DNA of 64,000 nucleotides, from assembly GCA_019308745.1 (NCBI GenBank), contig JAFDHO010000004.1, positions 48,319 through 112,318 on the forward strand, given 5' to 3'. The position numbers and the translations under genes were made by a program. The notes beneath the pieces were generated by a model. It was not told the origin of the DNA. It worked only from the letters and a program-made list of their open reading frames with translations, and did no database searches. Below, piece by piece: positions 36,506 to 45,868 of this stretch (its first letter is position 1; each line of letters starts with the position of its first letter). This DNA comes from Deltaproteobacteria bacterium. GTDB lineage: Bacteria; Desulfobacterota; DSM-4660; Desulfatiglandales; HGW-15.

Positions 36506-37822
36506 ATGTATCGTGTCCCCTACGGAAGGACGGCCCTGGAATTCGAGCTTCCCGGGAAGATGCGGGCCAGGGTCGCCGAATCAAGGCCTGCCAAACCTTT
36601 GGCCTCGATCGAAGAGGCCATTAATGACGCGTTGAATCGCCCCGTCAACTCCCCTCCCCTCAAGGACCTGGCCCGAAGGGGAGACCGGGTCTGCATTGTG
36701 TTCACCGACATTACTCGCCAGAGCCCGGACCACCTCTTGGTTCCGGCCCTCCTGAGGGAACTGGCTTCCTCCGGAGTCAGGGCCGAAGACATTTTGTTGC
36801 TGTGCGGGATAGGGATGCACAGGCCCAGCACCCTAGATGAAAGAATCGCGAAACTCGGCCGGGACATAGTAGAGCGATACCGGATCATGGACAACGAACC
36901 TCAAAACCCCAACGTCCTTGTGGACCTGGGCACGGCCGGAGGGGGTATCCCTCTCTCCGTCAACAGGAAGGCCTATGAGGCGGATCTATTGATCGCTACC
37001 GGCATCGTGGAACCCCATCAGTACGCCGGGTACTCGGGTGGCCGCAAGACCCTTGCCATCGGAGCTGCCGGTGAGTCCATGATTGCCTACACCCATGGGC
37101 CCAGGATGGTGGACCACCCCGGGACACGACTCGGAAAGATCGAGGGAAATCCTTTTCACCAGGCAATCACCCTGGCGGCCCGAAGGGCAGGGCTTCGTTT
37201 TATTCTCAACGCGGTGCTGGATGGTGAGGGGCGCCCCGTATCAATCAGGGCAGGAGAACCTGAGGCGACCTTTGAGGCCCTCGTGCGAGACGCACGGCAG
37301 CTCTACGAAGTTCAAGTGCCTCAGCAGTATGATGTCGCCGTAGCAGGGGTTGGATTTCCGAAGGACGATAATCTCTACCAGGCCAGCCGTGCGGCTAGCT
37401 ATCTCTTTTTCGCCCCTACCCCGGTTGTCCGGGAGGGCGGGGTGATCATCATTCCCGCCCCCACTCCCGAGGGTGCCGGTGAGGGAGTCGGCGAGAGGCG
37501 CTTTCTCGAAAAGATGAAGCAGGCCCGGGATATCCCCTCTTTCCTCTCCAGGATGCGCCGGGAAGGTTACCCCCCCGGAGCCCAGCGGGCCTACGTCATG
37601 GCAAAGGTCCTCGAGAAGAACTCTGTGATCATCGCAGGATCCCAAACACCGGAGGTGGTACGCCAGACACAGATGATTCCTGCTCGAGACATGAAAGAGG
37701 CCTTTTCCATTGCCGTCCGGAAGCTGGGCAGGGAAGACCTTGAGGTCCTCATCGTCCCCCATGGCCTTTTGACATTACCCATCGTTGAACAGGGGGGCAG
37801 GATCAACTTTTCCGCCTATTGA
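36506..37822 (+). CDS. LarA-type nickel-dependent lactate racemase family protein
   Basis: GIGMHRPST; EPHQYAGYSGGRKTLAIGAAGESMIAYTH with H/K/H spacing as in LarA H174/K184/H200. Confidence 0.9.
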   Translation: MYRVPYGRTALEFELPGKMRARVAESRPAKPLASIEEAINDALNRPVNSPPLKDLARRGDRVCIVFTDITRQSPDHLLVPALLRELASSGVRAEDILLLCGIGMHRPSTLDERIAKLGRDIVERYRIMDNEPQNPNVLVDLGTAGGGIPLSVNRKAYEADLLIATGIVEPHQYAGYSGGRKTLAIGAAGESMIAYTHGPRMVDHPGTRLGKIEGNPFHQAITLAARRAGLRFILNAVLDGEGRPVSIRAGEPEATFEALVRDARQLYEVQVPQQYDVAVAGVGFPKDDNLYQASRAASYLFFAPTPVVREGGVIIIPAPTPEGAGEGVGERRFLEKMKQARDIPSFLSRMRREGYPPGAQRAYVMAKVLEKNSVIIAGSQTPEVVRQTQMIPARDMKEAFSIAVRKLGREDLEVLIVPHGLLTLPIVEQGGRINFSAY

Positions 37823-37910
37823 TCTTTCGGGAAAGGCTTCTTCATTGATGACCATGGAATTCCACCCTGATCCCCCTCCCCATGGACTCCACTTGGATCA
37901 AGAGGCATGT

Positions 37911-38657
37911 CTAACCCTCCCCCCTCTGACCAACGTAGAATCGGAAATCCCCGTGCTGGCAATGGCTGCAGCGATACTCGACGATGTCGCCGGCAAAGGA
38001 GGTCAATTTGACCTCAATGCGAAGTATCGGGCTCCCGGGTTCCACCTCCAAGGTCTTCGCCATTCTTTCACCTGCGGCGATGGCCGAGATATACTCCTCT
38101 CTCTTCTCTACCCTGATCCCGAAGTAGATGTCCTGCAATTTCCATAGGGTATTCTTGAAGAAATCCTCGGCACCGAACTGCTCCAGCCCCTTGTACAGCC
38201 TCTTCGGCAGGTATGAGCGGGTATGCAGAAGGTGGGTGCCCCCGATTCTGCCCAACCGTTCAAGGCAAAAGACCTTTGTCCCCTTTCTCAAACCAAGGTT
38301 TTTCGCAATCCGAGCGTCCGCAGGGAGGACTTCAATACTGCGGAAGACCAGATCGACATGGGCCAATTCTGAATTGAGGTCTTCAACAAAACGAAAATTG
38401 CGGAATCGTTTCAAGTTCTGCTTTGGAAATACGACAAAAGTCCCTTTCCCCTGCTTTCGATAAAGGATGCCCTTTTGTGTTAGATTGAGGATGGCCTTTC
38501 TGACTGTACCCTGGCTCACGCCGTATTCTCTTGCCAGAGCTATTTCCGAGGGTATCAGGTCCCCTTCTTTCAGGTGACCCCTGGCCATCTGAGTGCGGAG
38601 GAAATCTTCTACCTGGCGGTAAAGGGGTACATTTGAATCTTCAATCCTATGCATCAT
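37911..38657 (-). CDS. GntR-family transcriptional regulator (HutC/UTRA type)
   Basis: VPLYRQVEDFLRTQMARGHLKEGDLIPSEIALAREYGVSQGTVRKAILNL wHTH; internal start MMHRIED. Confidence 0.9.
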   Translation of the reverse strand: MMHRIEDSNVPLYRQVEDFLRTQMARGHLKEGDLIPSEIALAREYGVSQGTVRKAILNLTQKGILYRKQGKGTFVVFPKQNLKRFRNFRFVEDLNSELAHVDLVFRSIEVLPADARIAKNLGLRKGTKVFCLERLGRIGGTHLLHTRSYLPKRLYKGLEQFGAEDFFKNTLWKLQDIYFGIRVEKREEYISAIAAGERMAKTLEVEPGSPILRIEVKLTSFAGDIVEYRCSHCQHGDFRFYVGQRGEG

Positions 38658-38863
38658 CTCTGTTTCCCTGTTGTTTTCTCTTTGGTCCGGTTTCAAAACC
38701 ATTGCGACGGACGACCTCGTCTTCCCCTCACATCCCGAGACGCCTACGGTCTTTCCTTCTGTTTCCGTCACCAAGCTGTTATCTTCCCATCCTCTCCCCC
38801 GACAGGGCCCCACGGACTGAGCCAATCCACGAATCGGATTCCCTGCAGCCGGAGACTCTCGGA

Positions 38864-39412
38864 TCAAAAGAATCCATCAGAAAACAACCCTCTCTCCTTC
38901 CTTTGGCTCCCTTCAGCCATTGAATTCCGCGTGATCAGGATGGCAACAGGCGTCTGCCCGATTTCAGCCATCTGGTACGCCTGGGTAATTTGACCTCTGG
39001 CGTCAAAATCAGCCGACAGGTCATAGTAGGGGATCTTCATGGCATCCAGAAAGGGGCGGAAGGACCTGGCTTTCATGTACTGCCCGACAGTGACATCTCC
39101 CAGATGCCCGCGATCCGTGGCGATCATTACCAGTGGGATCCCGTAGGAGACTGCCAGTGTTGCCAGAGCCCCTCCCGTGTTGAGCAAACCAACGCTTTGA
39201 GCCAGCAACAGGGATCGCACTCCGGAAAGGGATGCCCCGCAACAAATACCCAGTGCGTCTTCCTCCCTTGCCGCAGGGGCGTAGGTTATTCGCTTTGAAG
39301 TCTTTATGGCCTCAATTAGGGGCCCAAGCCAATTGTCGGGTACTCCGGAGGCCAATCTCACCTCAGCATCTTCTATCGACCTTTTGAGTCTTTCTGCGAA
39401 GCTCTTGTCCAT
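38864..39412 (-). CDS. ThDP-dependent decarboxylase N-terminal (PYR) subunit, sulfopyruvate decarboxylase alpha-like
   Basis: REEDALGICCGASLSGVRSLLLAQSVGLLNTGGALATLAVSYGIPLVMIATDRG. Confidence 0.8.
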   Translation of the reverse strand: MDKSFAERLKRSIEDAEVRLASGVPDNWLGPLIEAIKTSKRITYAPAAREEDALGICCGASLSGVRSLLLAQSVGLLNTGGALATLAVSYGIPLVMIATDRGHLGDVTVGQYMKARSFRPFLDAMKIPYYDLSADFDARGQITQAYQMAEIGQTPVAILITRNSMAEGSQRKERGLFSDGFF

Positions 39413-39427
39413 CGGATCCTCTCTCCT

Positions 39428-39709
39428 CTACACCAATCCAAACAGTCCTGGCAGGAATAGGGTGACGCTCGGCACGGTGGCCACGAGTGTTATGCCCGCG
39501 AAGAGTAGGCTGGACAGGAGCAAATGGTGGAACGTTTCTTCTTCCTCAACGCAAATGTGGTCAGAGAGTTCTGGATGAAGGGCCTCGAGTCTCGCCAGGA
39601 AATCCTTGACCGTGATAGGCGCTTCAAGTGCGATCTCTTCCCATACTTTTCGATCACCGACCTTCCGGTTTCCAAAAGGAGGATGTAGGCGGAACCACAT
39701 CTCCGTCAT
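39428..39709 (-). CDS. MoaD/ThiS-like beta-grasp protein with degenerate C-terminus
   Basis: 93 aa, overlaps AOR gene by 4 bp; ends VTLFLPGLFGLV instead of ...GG. Confidence 0.7.
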   Translation of the reverse strand: MTEMWFRLHPPFGNRKVGDRKVWEEIALEAPITVKDFLARLEALHPELSDHICVEEEETFHHLLLSSLLFAGITLVATVPSVTLFLPGLFGLV

Positions 39710-41565
39710 ACCCGGCTGGGTATCTCAAGTCTTTCTAAGGTCTCTTTCAAGGGGATCCCGTCCTTTGACCAACCTCTTGTTTCATAGTACTCGTCAAGCA
39801 TTCTGTCCAGTGGAGGTAAGTTGGCTGTGTATCCAACGGCATTCTTTTCCAAAGTAAGCATGCGTTTGGGTAAGACATCGTCCTTTCTTGAAATCCCTCT
39901 TTCTACATTAATAACTCTCTTGAGGTTGAACGCTCTTTCCCCATGGAGAAGCATGTCTTCGATGCTATCTCTTCTCCCCGTCACACAACAAAAGCCTTGC
40001 GTCACGGGTCCTATTGTCCAGCCACCGTCTTGCGCGAACTTGCAGCTCTTCACGGAATCCAAGACGTTCATTATGTTTTGGGTCAAGGCAGCCAGGGCCC
40101 CTTTGCCCTCCACGACAAAGCGACCCATGGGCCTGTGATTGAGCTCGGGGACTTCGAGCCTGTGTTCGTACAGATGGGTTTGCCCTGATGTGTGATGTGC
40201 GCCCCTGTTGGAGGTGGCATACGAACAGGCAAGGCCGTTGTATGCCCTCGGATCATGGGCGGGTATGGCCAGCCCCTTGACGTGAATGGCGAACTCCTTT
40301 GCTTTGTCATCGATTTGAGAAACGGCATGCCTGAACCCCTTGTTCAGCACGGATCCGATGTTCCTGCTCTCCCCGATCATCCTCACGCCTTCCAGCATGG
40401 CATCCGGGTCACCAAACTTGAGAGGGACACCCCCGGTGTCGGCATCCGTTATGATTCCGGCCTCGTAGGCCTCCATGGCGAAGGCCAGGAGAGCCCCTGT
40501 CTCGATGGTATCGATCCCGTACCTGTAGCACAGTTCATTGGCCAAACAGACCGCCTCCAGGTCATCGACGAGGCAATTTCCTCCCAACATGTTGAGAGTC
40601 TCGTATTCAGGCCCGCCCCCTTCAACGGTTCGATATGGCCCTTCTTTGACATGAACGGTGTTCCCGCATCCAATAACACAACCTCGGCAAAAATAGGCCT
40701 TTACCATGATGCCCTTTTCATAAAACGCCGGCCCTGAAAGCCTTGCTGCGCCATCTTCCCAACGGAATGGGTACTTCCAGTTCTGTAATGGGGAAGAGCC
40801 TATATGCTCGGCAGCCTGAACCATTCTTGCCGTACCGTACTTCCGCATGTCCTTGAGACGCCCTGCAACGATCGGAGAATGTCTCTTGACCAACTCCCTC
40901 AGGCCGGGCTCGTCGGCCACCGCCGGCCTTCCCGTGCCCTTCACCACGACGGCCTTGATCCTCTTCTCCGCCATAACGCTCCCAATGCCACAGCGTCCGG
41001 CAGCTCGGGCATCGGCCCCATCGTGCATCACGCCGGCGATGAGCGCCCCCTTGATGGCCCCGGTCCCAATGCATGCGATTCTGGCCTTGGGCCCCCATTC
41101 CTCTTTGAAGACCTGTTCCACCTCATAGGGGTCCAACTCCCAGATCTTTTCGGCAGGGCTGAGGCTTGCTCTACCGTCTTCTATGCCTAGGTAAACGGGC
41201 TTCGATGCCTTTCCCTTCAAGATGATCCCGTCGAAGCCCGCCTTCTTCAACTCTTCCCCCCAAGCGCCACCCACGTCTGATTCTCCAAATATCCCGGTCA
41301 ATGGAGAAAGAGATACCAAATGATGTCTTCCGGAGGTGATAAACCGGGTTCCACAGACCGGGCCGGTCATGAAAATGACCGGGTTTTCTGGATCCGTGGG
41401 TGAGGTCGACGGAGAAATCTCATCATAAAGATACCGGCTTGCCAGACCGGCCCCACCCATATATCGCCGAGCCCAATCCCAATTCAGCGGCTCTATCTCA
41501 ATAGTTCTATTTGTCAAATCTACCTTTAGCAGCTTCCCCTTATAGCCATGCGTTTCCATCACCAT
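39706..41565 (-). CDS. Aldehyde:ferredoxin oxidoreductase family protein
   Basis: YMGGAGLASRYLYDEI, SGRHHLVSLSPLTGIFGESDVGGAWGEELKKAGFDGIILKG, GGGPEYETLNMLG. Confidence 0.93.
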   Translation of the reverse strand: MVMETHGYKGKLLKVDLTNRTIEIEPLNWDWARRYMGGAGLASRYLYDEISPSTSPTDPENPVIFMTGPVCGTRFITSGRHHLVSLSPLTGIFGESDVGGAWGEELKKAGFDGIILKGKASKPVYLGIEDGRASLSPAEKIWELDPYEVEQVFKEEWGPKARIACIGTGAIKGALIAGVMHDGADARAAGRCGIGSVMAEKRIKAVVVKGTGRPAVADEPGLRELVKRHSPIVAGRLKDMRKYGTARMVQAAEHIGSSPLQNWKYPFRWEDGAARLSGPAFYEKGIMVKAYFCRGCVIGCGNTVHVKEGPYRTVEGGGPEYETLNMLGGNCLVDDLEAVCLANELCYRYGIDTIETGALLAFAMEAYEAGIITDADTGGVPLKFGDPDAMLEGVRMIGESRNIGSVLNKGFRHAVSQIDDKAKEFAIHVKGLAIPAHDPRAYNGLACSYATSNRGAHHTSGQTHLYEHRLEVPELNHRPMGRFVVEGKGALAALTQNIMNVLDSVKSCKFAQDGGWTIGPVTQGFCCVTGRRDSIEDMLLHGERAFNLKRVINVERGISRKDDVLPKRMLTLEKNAVGYTANLPPLDRMLDEYYETRGWSKDGIPLKETLERLEIPSRV

Positions 41566-41601
41566 CTCCCCGGAATGGGTTTGCCCCTGACTTCAAGGCC
41601 T

Positions 41602-42085
41602 CTATTTCATCAAACCAAGTTCCCTATTCAGTTTTTCATATCGCTCGGGATAGAACTTCATCCCTGACAATTCAGGGCCGTTCCCATAATAGCGATGGGC
41701 CCTGAAAAGCATTGAACAGTAAACGTTCTTGAAAGGCAGGATAAAGGGACTGACCCACTCCCAGCATACCTCACACTCGCGGGTAACCTCGAAAACACGG
41801 CCACTCTGCCCCTCACATATCAAGGTATTCCCATCGGGCAAGCGCTCGCAGCCTCCCACATGTCCGCTAAAGAAACTAAAGACCAATTTTGGGACATACT
41901 GCCAAAGGATCCTCCCCGAATTGATATCCACTTCTATTACTCGCGAGTGGGGGGTTACCGGATCGTGTGTGCCATTGTCGAAGATAAGGACGTTACCCTC
42001 CGATGTTAATGTGGCATCATGCTGGTGGCTTATGAGATGGTCATTCCCCCATCTCCACAGTACATTACCTTGAGGCCAGTCTATC
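41602..42085 (-). pseudogene. 5'-truncated arylsulfotransferase-like (PQQ-like repeat) gene
   Basis: IDWPQGNVLWRWGNDHLISHQHDATLTSEGNVLIFDNGTHDPVTPHSRVIEVDINSGRILWQYVP is ASST-like; homology stops at about 42085 and the ORF continues only as antisense of the next gene. Confidence 0.7.
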
Positions 42086-42519
42086 ATCATCACGAGATGG
42101 GGTTGGCACCCTCTGTCGGGCTCGGTGTGGCGCTGGCGCACCCTGAAAGGAAAGTAGTGGTCATCGAAGGTGACGGAAGCATCGCCATGGGCTTGTCGAG
42201 CCTCGTCACCATTGCCCATAATCAGCCAGACAACCTCATGATCGTTTGCATGGATAACCAGATCTACGAAGCGGGGGGACAAAACCCCACACCGAACGCG
42301 GGACGCATGGATTTCGTGAAGACCATGGAAGGCCTTGGTATCACCCCGGCCAGATCCGTTGACAGCCCTGACGAGCTCAGGAGGACTGCCAGCGAATTCT
42401 TGAGTCACAGGGGCTGTTCATTCCTGCACGTTCCAATTGGGAAGAGAAAAGGTCCCCTGCATCAGCCCACACTAAAACCCTACGAAATGAAGCACAGATT
42501 CAGGTCACTGTTCACGTGA
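42080..42519 (+). pseudogene. 5'-truncated ThDP-binding (PP) subunit, sulfopyruvate decarboxylase beta-like
   Basis: HHHEMGLAPSVGLGVALAHPERKVVVIEGDGSIAMGLSSLVTIAHNQPDNLMIVCMDNQIYEAGGQ (GDGS...N ThDP motif); N-terminal ~40 residues missing. Confidence 0.75.
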
Positions 42520-42637
42520 AGCTCCCTCGGCAGGAGCACGGGGCATCCTGGCGAAGACGAGTGAAGAAGACATGCCCTCGGCACCCCGTATCCACAACGC
42601 ACAGCTTCAGGGGCGGGATCCGCTCCTTCAAGACCTC

Positions 42638-43630
42638 CTATGTGCTCAGACCCATCAGTCTGGATATGTTTCCGGAGTAGATGAGTTCCTTGTCTGCCTC
42701 GGGGATGTCAAGATCCTCGACGGACTTGATCGCCCTTTCAATATCTCCGATCACATGGGGGTAGTCTGAGCCGAGGATCATCCTTTCAGGGCCCGCAAAA
42801 CTATAGGCGCACATGAGGGCAGGTTCAAAGAAGCTCACCGTGTCATAGTAGAACTCCTTGAGATATTCCTTTGCAGGACGAGAGATATTTTGCTGGCATT
42901 CCGGATAGGCCTCGTAGCAGTTCTGAATCCTCTCTGCCAGGTAGGGGATCGCCCCTCCGAGATGGGATACGACAAACTTGAGATTGGGGAATCTGTCCAG
43001 GACACCGCCCATGATCAACCTCACGACCGCCACGCACAGATCCATCTCAAAACCAATCATGGGCCCCAGGCGATAATCCCTGTAGGTCTCCGTGTCTCTC
43101 GGGGTCCTCGGGTGGATATGGATGGGGAGGCCGTATTCGTTCATCCTCTCGTAAAAGGGATAAAGCCGGTGGTCATCAAGGTTCATCCCCTTGATATTTG
43201 AGCCCATACAGGCCCCCTTGAACCCCAGGTCCCTGATGCACCTGTCCAACTCCTTGACCGCGCGGTCCCTATCCAGGAAGGGCAGCGTCGCAAAGCCCAT
43301 GAAGTTCTCGGGATGATCGTTTACAATGCCCGCGATCTCGTCATTGACCACCCTCGCGAGATTCTCCCCGATCTCCACGGGAAAGATATCAACGCTGGGG
43401 ATGGATAGGGTAAGGATTTGGGTGTCGAATCCCGTCCTTTCCATGTCGTCTAATCGCTTGCCGACGTCGCTCATGGGCGGGGTAATGGTGACGACCCGGG
43501 TCCCGTTTTGGACCAGGATTGTCCTATCCCACTGGTCCTTTTCCACGCTTATGCCCACGCTTCCCCCGTCCTTCTCGAGCTGTCTCAAAAAGTTTCTTGG
43601 ATAAAAGTGGTTGTGAACGTCTATCTTCAT
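42638..43630 (-). CDS. Amidohydrolase_2 / ACMSD-family protein
   Basis: MKIDVHNHFYPRNF, KFVVSHLGGAIPYLAER, MILGSDYPHVIGD; start corrected to exclude repeat-derived extension. Confidence 0.9.
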   Translation of the reverse strand: MKIDVHNHFYPRNFLRQLEKDGGSVGISVEKDQWDRTILVQNGTRVVTITPPMSDVGKRLDDMERTGFDTQILTLSIPSVDIFPVEIGENLARVVNDEIAGIVNDHPENFMGFATLPFLDRDRAVKELDRCIRDLGFKGACMGSNIKGMNLDDHRLYPFYERMNEYGLPIHIHPRTPRDTETYRDYRLGPMIGFEMDLCVAVVRLIMGGVLDRFPNLKFVVSHLGGAIPYLAERIQNCYEAYPECQQNISRPAKEYLKEFYYDTVSFFEPALMCAYSFAGPERMILGSDYPHVIGDIERAIKSVEDLDIPEADKELIYSGNISRLMGLST

Positions 43631-43672
43631 ATGTATCTCCCTTCCCTCCTTCCAATTATTCCATGCATGAAG

Positions 43673-43811
43673 CTTGACGAGCTCGTAAAAAGTCAGAAAG
43701 GACTCATTTCTGTCATTCCTGCGAAAGCAGGAATCCAGTAATTTCAAAGGCTTCTGGATGCTGGATCAAGTCCAGCATGACGGTTTTGAGACTTTTTACG
43801 AGTTCATCAAC
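43673..43811. repeat. MITE-like element with 22-bp terminal inverted repeats
   Basis: cttgacgagctcgtaaaaagtc (43673-43694) versus gactttttacgagttcatcaac (43790-43811); core contains gtcattcctgcgaaagcaggaatccag. Confidence 0.85.
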
Positions 43812-45749
43812 TTATCGAGATACCGTCTTGCCGCCGGACCGAATGTAGCCACTCATTTTCTTTGCCCTGAGTATCTGAATGAGGAGGAAGACGCCCTCCC
43901 CAAGGAGCCCCACGATCCTTGTATTGAAATTTGGGATAAACAGGAGCAGGCTGCACGCTGTCAGCAGAAACCTCTCCCAGGCATAGATTCGTGCCATCAG
44001 GTATCCCTCGAAGACTACGCCCATGGTCATTGCTCCGAGTGTGACGAAGAAAAAAGTGGAGAGCACCTCCTCGAAGGACCCGATCATGAGAATGCCCGGA
44101 TTGAATATGAAGGCCCAGGGGACCAGGTAGGCTGCAAAGCCAAGGCGCATGGCCCTGAACCCTGTCTTGAAGGGCTCTCCCCCGGCAATCCCTGCCGCTA
44201 TGTAGGCGTCTACACACACGGGCGGGGTTATAAAAGACAGGCATCCAAAATAGAACAGAAACATGTGGGCTGCTATAGGTTCTACACCTGCCTTTATCAA
44301 AGCCGGTGCCAGGAGCACCACGGTCAAGAGATACACGGAGACTGCCGTCATCCCCATGCCCAATATAAAGGCAGCAAGTCCCGTCAACAGGAGCAGTATG
44401 CCCAGATTGCCTCCACTCATGTTCAGGAGTTCAGAGGTGAATTTTGTCCCGGCACCTGTGATCTCAATGGATCCCACGAGGACCCCGATCCCCGTACACA
44501 GGGGAATGATGGGTAACATGCCCTTGGCCGATTCCTCCAGTGCAGTGATCAGCTTTCTCAGAGTCAATCGGCTCTCTTTCCTAAAGGAGCTGACGATGAT
44601 GAGGGCTCCCAGGGTATACATGATGCTTGTCTGGGCCGAGTACCTCAGCCCCCCCAAGAGGAACAGGAGGAGGGCAAAGGGAAGCAGGTATTGCCAGCCC
44701 CTCAACAGGGTCTTACGCACTGAAGGCAAACTCTCCCGCGGCAGCCCCTTGAGTCCTATCTTTGCCGCCTCCAGGTCCACCTGGGCGAGGAGGGTGCCAT
44801 AATAGGCCATTGCCGGCAAAAAAGCCGCCACGCACACACTCCAGTACGTGACCTGAAGAAACTCTGCAATGAGAAAGGCCGTGGCCCCCATAACCGGAGG
44901 CATAAACATGCCTCCAAGGGAAGCAGTTGCTTCCACGGCCCCGGCATAGTTCCTCTCGTAGCCGGTCTTTTTCATTAGAGGAATGGTGATCTGTCCGGTC
45001 GTGGCGACATTGGCAGCAGTCGAGCCCGAGATGGTCCCGAAAAAAGTGCTGGCGATAACAGAGGCCTTTGCCGCTCCTCCCCTGAGGTGGCCGGCCGCTG
45101 CGAGGGCCAGGTCGTTGAAGAAGTCACTCGCACCGAGGGCACGGAGGAACCCGCCGAAAATGATGAAGCCTGCCACAATGGTGGACACTATTCCCAGAAT
45201 CATGCCCCACAATCCCTCCGCACTGAGGTACATCCACCCGAGGATGATGGGGTAGGAGAAACCCGTACTCCTCAAAAAGCCCGGGAAATGATTGCTGTAA
45301 ACCGCGTAGAAAAAACTGGAGACTATTATTACGGCCAAGATAGAACCGATAGTGCGCCTGATGGCCTCGACAACACTGGCAAAGAGTAGCGTTGCCAGAG
45401 CCATTTCGTAGGTGTTGGTTATCAACCGGCCTTCGGCCACCAGTTGGTTGGCGTTGACGGCTATGTACGCGCATCCGGCAATGACTACCAGTATGGGGAT
45501 GACGTCATACCACGGCAGTTTGCCCCTTGGGGTGCCTTTCTTGAAAGGAAACAGGAGAAAAACCAAGGAACAGATCAAGCCGCTGCTTATGGCCCTGTGT
45601 GTTATGGAGTAAATCACCACGCCCAAGTAGAAAAACACGTTGGTCAGGTATGCCAGCGTATACAGGGCCCAGAGGATCGCGACTACAAGGGCCAGCTTTG
45701 ACCTAATCCCCCTCTCTTTCCACCCCTCGCCGACTTTGGTCACAGCCAT
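43812..45749 (-). CDS. TRAP transporter fused permease (TAXI type)
   Basis: 645 aa polytopic; FGTISGSTAANVATTGQITIPLMKKTGYERNYAGAVEATASLGGMFMPPVMGA. Confidence 0.93.
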   Translation of the reverse strand: MAVTKVGEGWKERGIRSKLALVVAILWALYTLAYLTNVFFYLGVVIYSITHRAISSGLICSLVFLLFPFKKGTPRGKLPWYDVIPILVVIAGCAYIAVNANQLVAEGRLITNTYEMALATLLFASVVEAIRRTIGSILAVIIVSSFFYAVYSNHFPGFLRSTGFSYPIILGWMYLSAEGLWGMILGIVSTIVAGFIIFGGFLRALGASDFFNDLALAAAGHLRGGAAKASVIASTFFGTISGSTAANVATTGQITIPLMKKTGYERNYAGAVEATASLGGMFMPPVMGATAFLIAEFLQVTYWSVCVAAFLPAMAYYGTLLAQVDLEAAKIGLKGLPRESLPSVRKTLLRGWQYLLPFALLLFLLGGLRYSAQTSIMYTLGALIIVSSFRKESRLTLRKLITALEESAKGMLPIIPLCTGIGVLVGSIEITGAGTKFTSELLNMSGGNLGILLLLTGLAAFILGMGMTAVSVYLLTVVLLAPALIKAGVEPIAAHMFLFYFGCLSFITPPVCVDAYIAAGIAGGEPFKTGFRAMRLGFAAYLVPWAFIFNPGILMIGSFEEVLSTFFFVTLGAMTMGVVFEGYLMARIYAWERFLLTACSLLLFIPNFNTRIVGLLGEGVFLLIQILRAKKMSGYIRSGGKTVSR

Positions 45750-45868
45750 TTTTTCAACATCTCTCCGTCCACACCTAAAGGTCCTCCCTCCATATGCCCC
45801 CTTCCACCATCACGAGTTGTTCGAGCCTCGTTCCGTGCCGGGACTCCCCATGGCCCTCAAGAAAAGAT

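Noticed and set aside
38657-38867. 70-aa N-terminal extension of the GntR ORF
   Set aside because: Low-complexity non-family sequence overlapping the ThDP subunit end; MMHRIED start fits GntR regulators.
38700-42085. Simple inversion restoring an intact alpha-beta ThDP gene pair
   Set aside because: The missing beta-subunit N-terminus is not visible downstream of the alpha gene in any frame, so a deletion or misassembly is preferred.
42638-43747. Full-length ORF start of the amidohydrolase (MKLLDSCFRRNDRNESFLTFYELVK...)
   Set aside because: The extension is translated from the 43673-43811 repeat; true start is MKIDVHNHF at 43630.
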